NCBI RefSeq assembly: GCF_002846335.1
Contig: NZ_PJMQ01000001.1
Location: 1,116,001-1,180,000 of the forward strand
DNA from: Janthinobacterium sp. 61
Lineage (GTDB): Bacteria; Pseudomonadota; Gammaproteobacteria; Burkholderiales; Burkholderiaceae_D
Direction: 5' to 3'
Length of the DNA stretch: 64,000 nucleotides
Under the pieces are notes generated by a model. It made no database searches, was not told where the DNA came from, and saw only the letters and a list, made by a program, of their open reading frames with translations. Positions 33,408-44,842 of the stretch are shown piece after piece. The position numbers and the translations under genes are program-made. Every line of letters begins with the position of its first letter. The first letter of the stretch is position 1.

Positions 33408-35606
33408 ATGAAATTCACGACACCCGCCACCACCAACCCCGTCGACCAGCTGAAAGTCGTAGGCCGCCCCACGGACCGCATCGACGGCCCCCTGAAAACC
33501 ACGGGCACGGCGCCGTACGCGTACGAGCAGCACGCCGCCGCGCCGCATGCCGCCTACGGCCATGTCGTCGGCGCGGCCATCGCCAAGGGGCGCATCGCCT
33601 CCATCGACACCAGCGCCGCGCGGCGCGCACCGGGGGTGCTGGTCGTGGTGACGGCGGAATCCGCAGGAAAACTGGGCAAAGGCAAGATGAACACGGCGCA
33701 TCTGCTGGGCGGCCCGGAGATTGAGCACTATCACCAGGCCATCGCGCTGGTGGTGGCGGAAACCTTCGAACAAGCACGCTCGGCCGCGCAGTTACTCGAC
33801 GTAAAGTACATCGAGCAGCCGGGCGCGTTCGACTTGGCCAAGGCGAAGAACACGGCGGCCAAGCCGAAGGACGGCAAGCCCGACAGCAAGGCTGGCAATT
33901 TTGCCGGCGCCTTTGCCCATGCCCCCGTGCGCCTGGACGCCAGCTACACGACGCCTGACCAGTCACATGCCATGATGGAGCCGCACGCCTCGATTGCCGC
34001 CTGGGAGGGGGGCAAGCTGACGCTCTGGACGGCGAACCAGATGGTGGACTGGAGCAGGGGCGACCTGGCCCGCACCCTTGGCATTGCGAAAGACCAGGTG
34101 CGCATCGTCTCGCCCTATATCGGCGGCGGTTTCGGCGGCAAGCTGTTCTTGCGCGCCGAAGCGCTGCTGGCGGCCCTGGGCGCGCGCGCGGCACAGCGTC
34201 CCGTAAAGGTGGCCCTGACGCGGCCCTTGATGTTCAACAACACCACGCACCGGCCCGCCACCATCCAGCGCCTGCGCATTGGCGCCACGCGCGACGGCAA
34301 GATCACGGCCATCGGCCACGAATCGTGGTCGGGCGACCTCAAAGGCGGGCAGCCGGAAACTGCCGTGATGCAGACGCGGCTGCTGTACGCGGGGCCAAAC
34401 CGCATGACGGCCATGCGCCTGGCCGTACTCGACTTGCCGGAAGGTAACTCCATGCGCGCGCCGGGCGAGGCGCCGGGCTTGATGGCGCTGGAAATCGCCA
34501 TGGACGAGATGGCGGAAAAGCTGAACATGGACCCCGTCGTCTTGCGCATCTTGAACGACACGAAAGTGGACCCGGAAAAACCGGGCCGCCCGTTTTCCCA
34601 GCGCCGCCTGATCGATTGCCTGCGCACGGGCGCCGTGGAATTTGGCTGGAAGGAGCGGCAAGCACAGCCCGGCAAGCGGCGCGACGGCCGCTGGCTGGTG
34701 GGCATGGGCGTGGCGGCTGCCTTCCGCAATAATCTCGTCATGCGGTCCGCCGCCCGGGTGCGCCTGGACGGCAAGGGCATGATCACGGTGGAAACGGACA
34801 TGACGGACATCGGCACGGGCAGCTACACCATCATTGCCCAGACGGCGGCGGAAATGCTGGGCGTGACCCTGAACCGCGTCGTCGTGCGCCTGGGCGACTC
34901 GGATTTTCCCGTCTCGGCCGGTTCGGGCGGGCAATGGGGCGGCAACAGTTCCACGGCGGGCGTGTATGCGGCTTGCGTGCGCTTGCGCCAGGCCATCGCA
35001 GGCAAGCTGGGCTTTGACGAAAATCAAGCGCGCTTTTCCGATGGGCAAGTAAGTCAGGGCGAGCGCAGCGTGCCGCTCGCTGCCGCTGCCTTGCATGGCG
35101 ATGTGGTGGCGGAAGACCACATGGAATACGGCGACCTCGACAAAAAATTCCAGCAATCCACGTTTGGCGCCCATTTCGTGGAAGTGGGCGTGGACAGCGA
35201 CACGGGCGAAGTGCGCGTGCGCCGCATGCTGGCCGTCTGCGCGGCCGGCCGCATCCTGAATCCGAAAGCGGCGCGCAGCCAGGTGATCGGCGCCATGACC
35301 ATGGGCGTGGGTGCGGCCCTGATGGAAGAACTGGTGGTCGACCGGCGCCGCGGCTTTTTCGTCAACCACGACCTGGCCGGCTACGAAGTGCCCGTGCACG
35401 CCGACATCCCGCACCAGGACGTCATTTTCCTGGACGAAACAGACCCCATATCCTCGCCCATGAAAGCCAAGGGCGTGGGCGAGCTGGGCATCTGCGGCGT
35501 GGCGGCGGCCATCGCGAATGCCGTGCATAACGCCACGGGGGTGAGGGTGCGCCACTATCCGCTGACCCTGGACAAGCTGCTGCGTGGGCTACCCGAGGTC
35601 ACCTAG
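33408..35606 (+). CDS. paoC: Periplasmic aldehyde oxidase, molybdenum subunit PaoC
   Basis: 732 residues, exactly the length of E. coli PaoC. GGGFGGKLFLRAEALLAALG near 239-258 contacts the molybdopterin cytosine dinucleotide. A catalytic glutamate in KGVGELG is at residue 692, the same number as in E. coli. The N-terminal domain begins VVGRPTDRIDGPLKTTGTAP, a common a/b hammerhead start of the family. It hydroxylates aromatic and aliphatic aldehydes to acids. The PaoD/XdhC-type cofactor-insertion chaperone is not in the window, so it must be elsewhere if the enzyme is active. Confidence 0.94.
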   Translation: MKFTTPATTNPVDQLKVVGRPTDRIDGPLKTTGTAPYAYEQHAAAPHAAYGHVVGAAIAKGRIASIDTSAARRAPGVLVVVTAESAGKLGKGKMNTAHLLGGPEIEHYHQAIALVVAETFEQARSAAQLLDVKYIEQPGAFDLAKAKNTAAKPKDGKPDSKAGNFAGAFAHAPVRLDASYTTPDQSHAMMEPHASIAAWEGGKLTLWTANQMVDWSRGDLARTLGIAKDQVRIVSPYIGGGFGGKLFLRAEALLAALGARAAQRPVKVALTRPLMFNNTTHRPATIQRLRIGATRDGKITAIGHESWSGDLKGGQPETAVMQTRLLYAGPNRMTAMRLAVLDLPEGNSMRAPGEAPGLMALEIAMDEMAEKLNMDPVVLRILNDTKVDPEKPGRPFSQRRLIDCLRTGAVEFGWKERQAQPGKRRDGRWLVGMGVAAAFRNNLVMRSAARVRLDGKGMITVETDMTDIGTGSYTIIAQTAAEMLGVTLNRVVVRLGDSDFPVSAGSGGQWGGNSSTAGVYAACVRLRQAIAGKLGFDENQARFSDGQVSQGERSVPLAAAALHGDVVAEDHMEYGDLDKKFQQSTFGAHFVEVGVDSDTGEVRVRRMLAVCAAGRILNPKAARSQVIGAMTMGVGAALMEELVVDRRRGFFVNHDLAGYEVPVHADIPHQDVIFLDETDPISSPMKAKGVGELGICGVAAAIANAVHNATGVRVRHYPLTLDKLLRGLPEVT

Positions 35607-35728
35607 CACCGTTGCGCCGCCGCGCGCGTGACAAAGCGTGTATTTTTGGTAATTTTCAAGTGCTATGCTCGGAACGCATGCTGCGGGGCAAGTTCCCGGT
35701 CCGCAAGGTCATGCCGCCAGGAGAATGC

Positions 35729-37362
<1,634 letters not shown>

Positions 37363-37366
<4 letters not shown>

Positions 37367-38388
37367 ATGGCGAGGCGCCGGTGCGGCGGGCGATCTGGCT
37401 GGCGGCCGCAGTGCTGCTGGCGCTGGCCGCTGCAGCCGTCTGGCTGCTCAATGCCCGTCCTGGCCCGCCGCCCGGCCCCGTGGAAGTATTGCGCGTGGCC
37501 GTGAATGCGGAATATGTGGGCAGCTGCCCCGTGCTGGCCGCGCGCGCACAGGGCTATTTTGCGCGTGAAGGCATCGACGCGCTGCTGCAACCGTATTCCT
37601 CGGGCAAGGCGTCGATGGAAGCCGTGTTGGGGGGCAGGGCCGACCTGGGCACCGTTTCCGACATCCCCGTGGTGCTGGCCAGCCTGAAGAACCAGTCCGT
37701 CGTCATCATCGCCAGCATTTTCGAGGCCGAGCGCGACCACGGCATCGTGGGGCGCCTGGACCGCGGCGTGTCTACGCCCGCCAGCCTGAAAGGCAAGCGC
37801 ATCGGCGTCACCCTGGGCACCTCCGGCCATTTCACGCTGGACGCTTTTTTGAACCGCCAGAAACTGTTGCCCGCTGAAGTCACCTTGCGCAACTACACGC
37901 CGGACAAGCTGGCCGGTGCGCTGGCCCGGGGCGATGTCGACGCGGCGGCCGGCTGGGAACCGTTCCTGACGGGCATGACGCATGCTATCGCTGGCAACGC
38001 GGCCATCTTCTATGGCGAAGACGTGTATGCGGGCCTGTTCAACGTGGCCGGCACGGGCGATTATGTGCGCAGTCATCCGGCGACGATGCGCAAGGTGCTG
38101 CGCGCGCTGCTGGCCGGGGCGCGCTTTTGCCGCGACGAACCCGACGCCGCGCGCGCCCTGTTTACCACGGCGTCGGCCAGCGAGGCGGCGCGCCTGCAAG
38201 CGGCCTGGCACGGTTATCAGTTCGGCATCGTGCTCGACCAGGGCTTGCTGCTGGCGCTGGAAGACGAGGCGCGCTGGGCCATCAAGAACCGGCTGGCCGA
38301 ACGCGGCGAGATGCCGAACTTCCTCGATGCCGTCTACCTGGACGGCCTGGAAGCCGTGGCGCCATCGGCCGTGACGGTCATTCATTGA
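37363..38388 (+). CDS. TauA/SsuA/NrtA-like periplasmic binding protein
   Basis: 341 residues. A membrane anchor or uncleaved signal occupies 9-30 (RRAIWLAAAVLLALAAAAVW). LRVAVNAEYVGSCPVLAARA then GYFAREGID matches the start of NMT1/TauA-type solute-binding proteins. VLGGRADLGTVSDIPVVLAS and KGKRIGVTLGTSGHFTLDAF are family-typical. No ABC permease or ATPase is adjacent. Instead it is translationally coupled to one hybrid kinase and ten bases ahead of another, so it more likely acts as a ligand-sensing partner of those kinases than as part of a transporter. Ligand unknown (nitrate, sulfonates or related small anions by family). Confidence 0.87.
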
Positions 38389-38398
38389 GAAAGCCACC

Positions 38399-40915
38399 GT
38401 GAAAATCGTAACGCGCTTCAAGCTGGCAGAACTGTTTTGCGTGGTGCTCGTGGCCATCATCGTCGCCATGCTGTTCTCCACCACCATGGCGATGCAGCGC
38501 GAACTGGCGAAGAACAAGGCTGCGGGCGATATCCTGCAAGCCGTCACGTCGCTGCGCTACCTGTCGATCGAATATGCGCTGCACCACGGCGCGCGCACGC
38601 GCGCCCAGTGGCAGCTGCGCAGCGAATCGCTGTCCACGGGCTTGCTGTCCACGCCCGCCTTCAGCACCGGCGAGGAGCGCGCGTTGCTGCGCGAATTGCA
38701 GACCGACCTGGCCGGCGTGGGCGCTCTGTTCGAGCTGTTTGTGGCGAATCACCGCGAGCTGGGGCAGGACCCGCTGCGGCGCGAGGTGCTGGGCGAACTG
38801 GAGTCGCGCCTGTCCGGCCAGATCATGGGCAAGGTGCAGGGCATGATCTCGGATGCGATGCGGCTGTCCGAATTGAGCCGGCAAGGCGTGCTCGATGCGC
38901 AGCAGCGGGCCAATGTCGCCGTGATGTTGTTTGGCGGCGTGATCATCGCCCTGGTGGCCGGCCTGATTTACTTCACCATGACCAGCGTCACGGGACCGCT
39001 GGAAAAGCTGCGCCAGGGGACCTTGATCGTCGGCGCCGGCAAGCTCGATTTTGCGCTGGGCGTGCACACCAAAAATGAAATCGGCGACCTGGCGCGCGCC
39101 TTCGACGGCATGACGGAAAAGCTGCGCCGCACCACCGTCTCGCGCGACGAGCTGGCGCACACGAATGCCGCCCTGGAAACGCAGATCGCCGAGCGCCAGC
39201 TGGCCGAGCGCAAGGTGCATGAGCAGCTCGAGCGCCTGAACCTGCTGCAGCAGATCACGCGCTCGATCGGCGAGCGGCAGGACTTGCGCAGCATCTTCCA
39301 GGTGGTGGTGCGCAGCCTGGAAGACCAGCTGCCCATCGATTTCAGCTGCATCTGCCTGTACGAGCCGTCCCAGCACGCGCTGCAGGTAACGTGCGTGGGC
39401 GTGCGCAGCGAAGCGCTGGCGCACGCCTTCATGATGGGCGAACAGGCGCACATCCCCATCGACGAGAATGGCCTGTCGAGCTGCGTGCGCGGTAAGCTCG
39501 TGTATGAATCCGATATCGCCGAGGTAGCGTTTCCGTTTCCACAGCGGCTGGCGCAAGGGGGCTTGCGCGCCCTCGTCATGGCGCCGCTGCTGGCCGAAAA
39601 CACGGTTTTCGGTATCCTGATCGTGGCGCGCCGCACTGCGCACAGCTTCACCAGCGGTGAATGCGAGTTCCTCAGCCAGCTGAGCGAGCACGTGGCGCTG
39701 GCCGCCAACCAGGCTCAGCTCTACGGCGCACTGCAGCGCGCGTATGATGATTTGCGCCAGACGCAGCAATCGGTGATGCAGCAGGAACGCTTGCGCGCGC
39801 TGGGGCAGATGGCCAGCGGCATCGCGCACGACATCAATAACGCCATTTCCCCCGTGGCCCTGTACACGGAATCGCTGCTGGAGACGGAAACCAGCCTCAG
39901 TCCACAGGGCCGGCATTGCCTGGAAGTGATCGAGCGCGCCATCGACGACGTGGCCGCCACGGTGGCGCGCATGCGCGAATTCTACCGCCAGCGCGAACCG
40001 CAACTGGCGCTGTCGCCCATCAATGCCAACCTGGTGGTGCAGCAGGTGCTCGACCTGACGCGCGCGCGCTGGAGCGACATGCCGCAGCAGCGCGGCATCG
40101 TCATCGCCCTGCGCACGAAGCTGGCGGACGAGTTGCCCATGCTGCCCGGCAGCGTGGGCGAACTGCGCGAAGCGCTGACCAACCTGGTCTTCAATGCCGT
40201 CGACGCCATGCCGGACGGCGGCACCCTGACTGTGCGCACCAGCTGCATCGGGGTGCCCGGCCAGGCGGCGCGCCAGGTGCAGATCGAGGTGGGCGATACG
40301 GGCATCGGCATGGATGAGAATACGCGCCGCCGCTGCCTGGAACCGTTTTTCACCACCAAGGGCGAGCGGGGAACGGGCCTGGGCCTGGCCATGGTGTACG
40401 GCATGATGGAGCGCCATGGCGCCAGCATCGACATCCTCACGGCGCCGGGGCAGGGCACGGCGGTGCGCCTGGCTTTTCCCGCCTGCGCGGCAGGCGAGGG
40501 GGAGGAAGCGCCCGACACGGCCCACGCCGTGCCGCCGCGCCTGCGCATCCTCGTGGTGGACGATGATCCGATGGTGCTCAAGTCCCTGCGCGACATCCTG
40601 GAAATCGATGGCCACGAAGTGGTGTCCGCCGATGGGGGGCAGGCCGGCATCGATTGCTTCCTGGCCGCGCGCGACCGGCACGAACACTTTGCGGTGGTCA
40701 TCACGGACCTGGGCATGCCCCACGTGGACGGGCGCAAGGTGGCCAGCGCGGTGCGCCAGTGCTCGCCGGACACGCCCATCATCATGCTCACGGGCTGGGG
40801 CCAGCGCCTGGCTGCCGACAGCGATTTCCCCGAACACGTCGACTGCGTGCTGGGCAAGCCGCCCCGGCTGAAGGAGTTGCGGCGCGCGCTGAACGCGGTC
40901 ATGTCGATGGGGTAA
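38399..40915 (+). CDS. Membrane hybrid histidine kinase with HAMP and GAF
   Basis: 838 residues from a GTG, with GAGAAAG upstream. Two membrane helices, about 9-31 and 178-201, enclose a helical periplasmic domain. HAMP follows (TSVTGPLEKLRQGTLIVGAG), then a coiled coil and GAF domain about 290-440. HisKA with H477 in MASGIAHDINNAISPV; this H-D-I-N-N form is typical of NtrB-like HKs. HATPase_c shows GTGLGLAMVYGMMERHG. The receiver has D770 in VVITDLGMPHVDG. The periplasmic domain could bind the adjacent solute-binding protein. Last gene of the operon. Confidence 0.9.
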   Translation: MKIVTRFKLAELFCVVLVAIIVAMLFSTTMAMQRELAKNKAAGDILQAVTSLRYLSIEYALHHGARTRAQWQLRSESLSTGLLSTPAFSTGEERALLRELQTDLAGVGALFELFVANHRELGQDPLRREVLGELESRLSGQIMGKVQGMISDAMRLSELSRQGVLDAQQRANVAVMLFGGVIIALVAGLIYFTMTSVTGPLEKLRQGTLIVGAGKLDFALGVHTKNEIGDLARAFDGMTEKLRRTTVSRDELAHTNAALETQIAERQLAERKVHEQLERLNLLQQITRSIGERQDLRSIFQVVVRSLEDQLPIDFSCICLYEPSQHALQVTCVGVRSEALAHAFMMGEQAHIPIDENGLSSCVRGKLVYESDIAEVAFPFPQRLAQGGLRALVMAPLLAENTVFGILIVARRTAHSFTSGECEFLSQLSEHVALAANQAQLYGALQRAYDDLRQTQQSVMQQERLRALGQMASGIAHDINNAISPVALYTESLLETETSLSPQGRHCLEVIERAIDDVAATVARMREFYRQREPQLALSPINANLVVQQVLDLTRARWSDMPQQRGIVIALRTKLADELPMLPGSVGELREALTNLVFNAVDAMPDGGTLTVRTSCIGVPGQAARQVQIEVGDTGIGMDENTRRRCLEPFFTTKGERGTGLGLAMVYGMMERHGASIDILTAPGQGTAVRLAFPACAAGEGEEAPDTAHAVPPRLRILVVDDDPMVLKSLRDILEIDGHEVVSADGGQAGIDCFLAARDRHEHFAVVITDLGMPHVDGRKVASAVRQCSPDTPIIMLTGWGQRLAADSDFPEHVDCVLGKPPRLKELRRALNAVMSMG

Positions 40916-40978
40916 TGCCATGCAGGGAGGAGCAAGGCCGTCGGCGCCTTGCCGCGTTGCCGGCCGGGGAGGGGCGTA

Positions 40979-41342
40979 CTATGCTCCCGTGCAAGTCGTT
41001 TCGGTCATATTCAAATGTGCGGGATTGATGCGGGCATTCAGGCGGAATTCCCGGCCCCGTCCAACTGGCGCATCTTGCGTGCTATAGATGCCGGCGCCGC
41101 CATCATGTGCGGCACCGGGACCCGTGATGATGCCCTGGTTAAGATTAGCGTGTGTGCCGATGCCCCAGATACGGGTAGTGGGCGAGGCCAGATATCTGCA
41201 AGGTATCGCCGGCGCCGTCGGCGATCTGTCCCAGCGCCTGCGAGCCGGTTGCACACTTCCACTTGCCGTCCGATGTACCGCTGCTGATGGCCGCGATGCG
41301 CGATGGCGCGGTGGCATCGCCACCGCTATCGCTCTCTAGCAA
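40979..41342 (-). pseudogene. Frameshifted gene relic, product unrecognised
   Basis: Two overlapping minus frames both show high-GC coding-like third positions. The first (41342 to about 41160) reads DGKWKCATGSQALGQIADGA and SGLAHYPYLG. The second (about 41190 to 40979) reads GTHANLNQGIITGPGAAHDG and FRLNARINPAHLN. One frameshift near 41160-41190 would join them. No start with a ribosome site exists; the upstream end touches the TonB-receptor terminator. I do not recognise the family. The 474-bp gap 40916-41389 holds nothing else except that terminator. Confidence 0.3.
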
Positions 41343-41343
41343 T

Positions 41344-41381
41344 GTAAAAAACCGGAGCCGTCGCGCCTGGCCTGCTCCGGT
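41344..41381 (-). terminator. Intrinsic terminator of the TonB-receptor gene
   Basis: On the minus strand ACCGGAGC (41381-41374) pairs with GCTCCGGT (41358-41351) around a 15-base loop, followed by TTTTT. It lies nine bases after the receptor stop codon, a textbook Rho-independent terminator. Confidence 0.85.
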
Positions 41382-41389
41382 GCCGGGGT

Positions 41390-43810
41390 TCAGAACCGGT
41401 ACGTCAAGGTTCCCCGCACGCTGCGCGGCGCGCCATACGTGCCTTGCGCATAGGTATTGATGTTGATGTATTTTTTATCCAGCACGTTTTCCACGTTCAG
41501 CTGGGCCGTCAACTGGCGCGACAGCTGGTACGTGGCCATCAGGCTCACCGTGCTGTAGGCCTCCTGCGTCACGCGCTCCTTGCCGTTCGGCCCTTCGTCG
41601 TCAAAGTAGAACTTGCTTTGCCAGTTGACGCCGCCGCCCACGGTGAGGCCGGGCTTGACTTTCCAGGTGGTAAACAATCGCGCCGTCGAGCGGGGCGACA
41701 GGGTGTTGATGTCCTGCTGCTCGCGGTCCCTGGCCCGGAAGTGGCTGGCGCTGGCCGTCACATTCCAGCCCGGCGCCACGCGGCCCGACAATTCCCCCTC
41801 GATGCCGCGGCTGGTGGCACCCCGCGCCGCATAATACGCTTGCGTGGTGGTGCCGGGGACGCGGTGCGCGCCGTCCGGCTGGGCCAGCTTGTCCTGCTTG
41901 ATTTCAAAGATGCCGATGGAACCGTTGGCCCGGCCCTCCGCCAGTTCTCCCTTCAAGCCCACTTCCATGCTTTGCCCTGTCAGCGGGTCCAGCCAGGCAC
42001 CTGTGCGGTCCTGGTTTTCCTGAGGGCGGAAGATGTCCGTGTAGCTGGCATACAGCGAATACGTGTCGTTGAGGTCCACCACCACGCCCGCGTAGGGAAC
42101 AAACTTGCTCTTGGCGAAGGCAAAGCGGGCGCTGCCGTCAAAGCCGATGCGCTCCTTGTCCCAGCGGCTCAAGCGTCCACCGAGGATCAGCTTGGTGTTC
42201 TCGGCCAGATTCAGGCGCGCGGCGCCATACGCGCCATATTGCTTGGTGGTATATTTTTCCGACAGCACGGGTTCGCCCCAGGCCGGCTGCGGGTAGCTGC
42301 CATCCCAGGCGAGGAAATTGCCGATCGGTTCAGGGTCGAGCGCTTCCTTGACGCTGAACTCGGCGTGCTGCAGCGTGTAATTGGCGCCGACGATGACTTC
42401 ATGCTGGCGTCCGCCCAGGGTAAGCGGGCCGGACAGCTTCACGTCGGCGCTGCTCTGGTCGCGCGCGCCGATGTAGCGGTTCGGGTAGCCGAGCATGCCC
42501 AGGCCCGTGATGCGGTCCGGCCGCTCGGCCAGGAACACCAGCGGCGTGTCTTCCGTGTGCTTGCTGTACATGGCTTGCGCCTGCGCCTTCCAGCCCTGGC
42601 CCAGCGCGTGTTCCAGGGTGGCGTGCACATTCGTCTGTTCCGTGGCCCAGGCGGCCCAGCGGGGCGCCGTCGTGACGGAACGGTCGAAATCGGTGCGCGA
42701 GCCGTCGCTGTACCACAGGGGGAAGCCGCCCCAGTTGCTGCCTTTCGGATCGTTCTTCTGGTAGCTGGCGCCCACCATGGCCACGCTGCCGGGAGCCAGG
42801 TCCGCCTCGACGGTCGCGTAGGCGAGCTGGCGCTGGTTCGAATAGCCATTGGTAAACGATTTGCGGTCCTGCCAGGCGCCCGCCACCCGGCCGCGCACGG
42901 AGCCGTCCCCGTTCAGCGGCGTGGCCAGGTCGAGCGTGCCCCGGTAATCGCTCCACGAGCCGGCCGCCAGCGACCATTGCCCTTCGAATTGCCTGGCGCT
43001 GGCGCGCTTGCGCACCAGATTGATCGAGGCCGACGGGTAGCCGGCGCCCGTCAGCAAGCCCGTGGCGCCCCGCGTCACTTCCACGCGGTCGTAGATCAGC
43101 GAGTCCATTTCCGACTCGCCGCCAGAATACTGCACCTTGTAAGTGGTGGGCACGCCGTCGTACTGGAAATTGTCGACGTCGAAGCCGCGCGCGGAAAAGG
43201 TGCTGCGTTCCGTGTCGAACTGGTTGACGGCGATGCCGGGCGTGTTGCGCAGCACGTCGCGCACTGTCAGCAAGTCCTGGTCGTCCATGCGCTGGCGCGT
43301 GATGACGCTGACCGATTGCGGCGTCTCGCGCAGCGACAGCACCAGTCCCGTGGCGCTGGCCGTGGCCGGCGTCGTGTACGAACCCGTGCCTTCCGTGCTG
43401 GTGCTGCGTTCGGCCGTGGCGCGCACGGAGATGCCGGGCAGGGTGGCCGCGTCGGCTATCGAGGGCAGCCTGCGCACGGCGTAGTGGCCGCCGCCCTGGT
43501 CGACGGCAATGAGGCCGCTGCCATCGAGCAGGCGGGCGAAACCGTCAGCCACCTGGTAGTTGCCGTTCAAACCGCGGCTGTGCAAGCCCGCATACAGGCT
43601 GGCGGCGCCGGAAATGCTGACGCCGGCGTCGGCCGCAAACGCGGACAGGGCCGTGCCGATGGGGCCGGGCGCCACCTGGTAGTGGCGCGCGGGCGCCTGC
43701 TGCGGTTGCTGCTGGGCGAATGCGGGCGCGGCCAAGGCCAGGCTGCCCAGCAGGGCCAGGGTCATGGTAGTGTGGCGGGGGTGCTTCATCAGGTGTTTCC
43801 CTTCGTTCAT
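41390..43810 (-). CDS. TonB-dependent siderophore receptor with STN domain
   Basis: 806 residues from ATG 43810 (AGGA seven bases upstream); ATG 43789, giving MKHPRHTT and onward, is also possible. A signal peptide ends near AFAQQ. A short STN domain (about 45-125: HYQVAPGPIGTALSAFAADA, and GLNGNYQVADGFARLL) follows, as in FpvA/FecA-type transducers. The plug domain has TPQSVSVITRQRMDDQD and VEVTRGATGLLTGAGYPSAS. The barrel ends with YRF. The STN domain contacts the FecR-like protein encoded upstream, giving signal transduction to the FecI-like sigma factor. Ligand is probably a hydroxamate siderophore or similar ferric chelate. Confidence 0.92.
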   Translation of the reverse strand: MNEGKHLMKHPRHTTMTLALLGSLALAAPAFAQQQPQQAPARHYQVAPGPIGTALSAFAADAGVSISGAASLYAGLHSRGLNGNYQVADGFARLLDGSGLIAVDQGGGHYAVRRLPSIADAATLPGISVRATAERSTSTEGTGSYTTPATASATGLVLSLRETPQSVSVITRQRMDDQDLLTVRDVLRNTPGIAVNQFDTERSTFSARGFDVDNFQYDGVPTTYKVQYSGGESEMDSLIYDRVEVTRGATGLLTGAGYPSASINLVRKRASARQFEGQWSLAAGSWSDYRGTLDLATPLNGDGSVRGRVAGAWQDRKSFTNGYSNQRQLAYATVEADLAPGSVAMVGASYQKNDPKGSNWGGFPLWYSDGSRTDFDRSVTTAPRWAAWATEQTNVHATLEHALGQGWKAQAQAMYSKHTEDTPLVFLAERPDRITGLGMLGYPNRYIGARDQSSADVKLSGPLTLGGRQHEVIVGANYTLQHAEFSVKEALDPEPIGNFLAWDGSYPQPAWGEPVLSEKYTTKQYGAYGAARLNLAENTKLILGGRLSRWDKERIGFDGSARFAFAKSKFVPYAGVVVDLNDTYSLYASYTDIFRPQENQDRTGAWLDPLTGQSMEVGLKGELAEGRANGSIGIFEIKQDKLAQPDGAHRVPGTTTQAYYAARGATSRGIEGELSGRVAPGWNVTASASHFRARDREQQDINTLSPRSTARLFTTWKVKPGLTVGGGVNWQSKFYFDDEGPNGKERVTQEAYSTVSLMATYQLSRQLTAQLNVENVLDKKYININTYAQGTYGAPRSVRGTLTYRF

Positions 43811-43872
43811 GTGTTGGTCCTGTGTGGATTGACGGGGTACATGCGCGAAAGGGACATACTTTTCCAAAAACT

Positions 43873-44841
43873 TTATGCGGACTCGACAGAAATCCACCAA
43901 CGGCTGTGGCGCCGTACGCGGATGGGCAGCGACGCCTGCAACAGGGCCAGCAGGGCGTCCGTGTCGCGCAACTGGTACACGCCCGACACGCGCAGCCGCG
44001 CCACGACCGGATCGCAGCGCACCACGCCGGGGCGGTAGCGGGCCAGCTGCGTCAGCACGTCGGCCAGCGGCGTGTCGTCCGCGTACAGCAGGCCCTTGAG
44101 CCAGGCGGCCGCATGCGGTGCCAGCGGCCGCGGCGCGCTGGCGGCCATTCCATCGAAACTGGCTTGCCAGCCCGCCTGCACGATGACGGGCCTTCCATCG
44201 GCGGGCCGCACTTCGACGGCGCCCTGTGACACGGCCACGTGGGTATGCGCGCCCAGCAGGCGGTCCTCCTGGCGCACCGTGAAGCGCGTGCCGATGGCGC
44301 GGATGCTGCCATTGCTGGTGCGCACGAGGAAGGGCCGCCGCAGGGAATCGGGGCTGGTCGCCACGTGGATTTCGCCGGCACGCAGGTGCACCAGGCGCAG
44401 GGACGCGCCGAAGACGATGTCGGCGGTACTGGCCGTATTCAGGCTCAGCGCGCTGCCATCGGCCAGGGGGACATGGCGGATTTCTCCCGTGGCCGTGTGC
44501 AGGTCGGCCGTCCATGCCTGCCATGGCGCCACGCGCAGCAAGGCCCAGCCGGCTGGCCCGGCGACGATCAGCACGGCCAGGGTTCTCAGGATGGCGCGGC
44601 GCTGGGCGCGGGCCGGGCGGTCCAGCACTTGCCTGGACAACGGCATGGCCAGCGGCGGGGGCAGCATGCCAAAGGTGCGGCACACTTGCTCGGCCCGCTG
44701 CCACGCCGTTTCATGGTCGGCGTGAGCGGCGCGCCAGCGGGCCAGTCCCTGTTGCGCGGCAGCGTCCAGTTCGCCGCCTTGCAGGCGCATCATCCAGTGC
44801 GCCGCTTCGCGCGCGGCGCGCGCATCGAGGGCTGCGCTCAT
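43873..44841 (-). CDS. FecR-family anti-sigma/sigma regulator
   Basis: 322 residues. Residues 1-75 hold the cytoplasmic DUF4880 helical domain with AHWMMRLQGGELDAAAQQGL and WRAAHADHETAWQRAEQV. A single membrane helix lies near 84-104 (ILRTLAVLIVAGPAGWALL). The periplasmic FecR domain follows with TADLHTATGEIRHVPLADGS, LNTASTADIVFG and IGTRFTVRQEDR. The C-terminal STN-like secretin domain detects the receptor. It starts just after the FecI stop (2-bp gap). It relays siderophore binding by the TonB receptor to the sigma factor. Confidence 0.92.
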   Translation of the reverse strand: MSAALDARAAREAAHWMMRLQGGELDAAAQQGLARWRAAHADHETAWQRAEQVCRTFGMLPPPLAMPLSRQVLDRPARAQRRAILRTLAVLIVAGPAGWALLRVAPWQAWTADLHTATGEIRHVPLADGSALSLNTASTADIVFGASLRLVHLRAGEIHVATSPDSLRRPFLVRTSNGSIRAIGTRFTVRQEDRLLGAHTHVAVSQGAVEVRPADGRPVIVQAGWQASFDGMAASAPRPLAPHAAAWLKGLLYADDTPLADVLTQLARYRPGVVRCDPVVARLRVSGVYQLRDTDALLALLQASLPIRVRRHSRWWISVESA

Positions 44842-44842
44842 G

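Noticed and set aside
41444..44038. Very long antisense frame (864 codons) opposite the TonB receptor
   Set aside because: It is the mirror of a high-GC coding gene with clear TonB-receptor motifs, and its translation has repetitive Arg/Ala/Gly composition and no domain.
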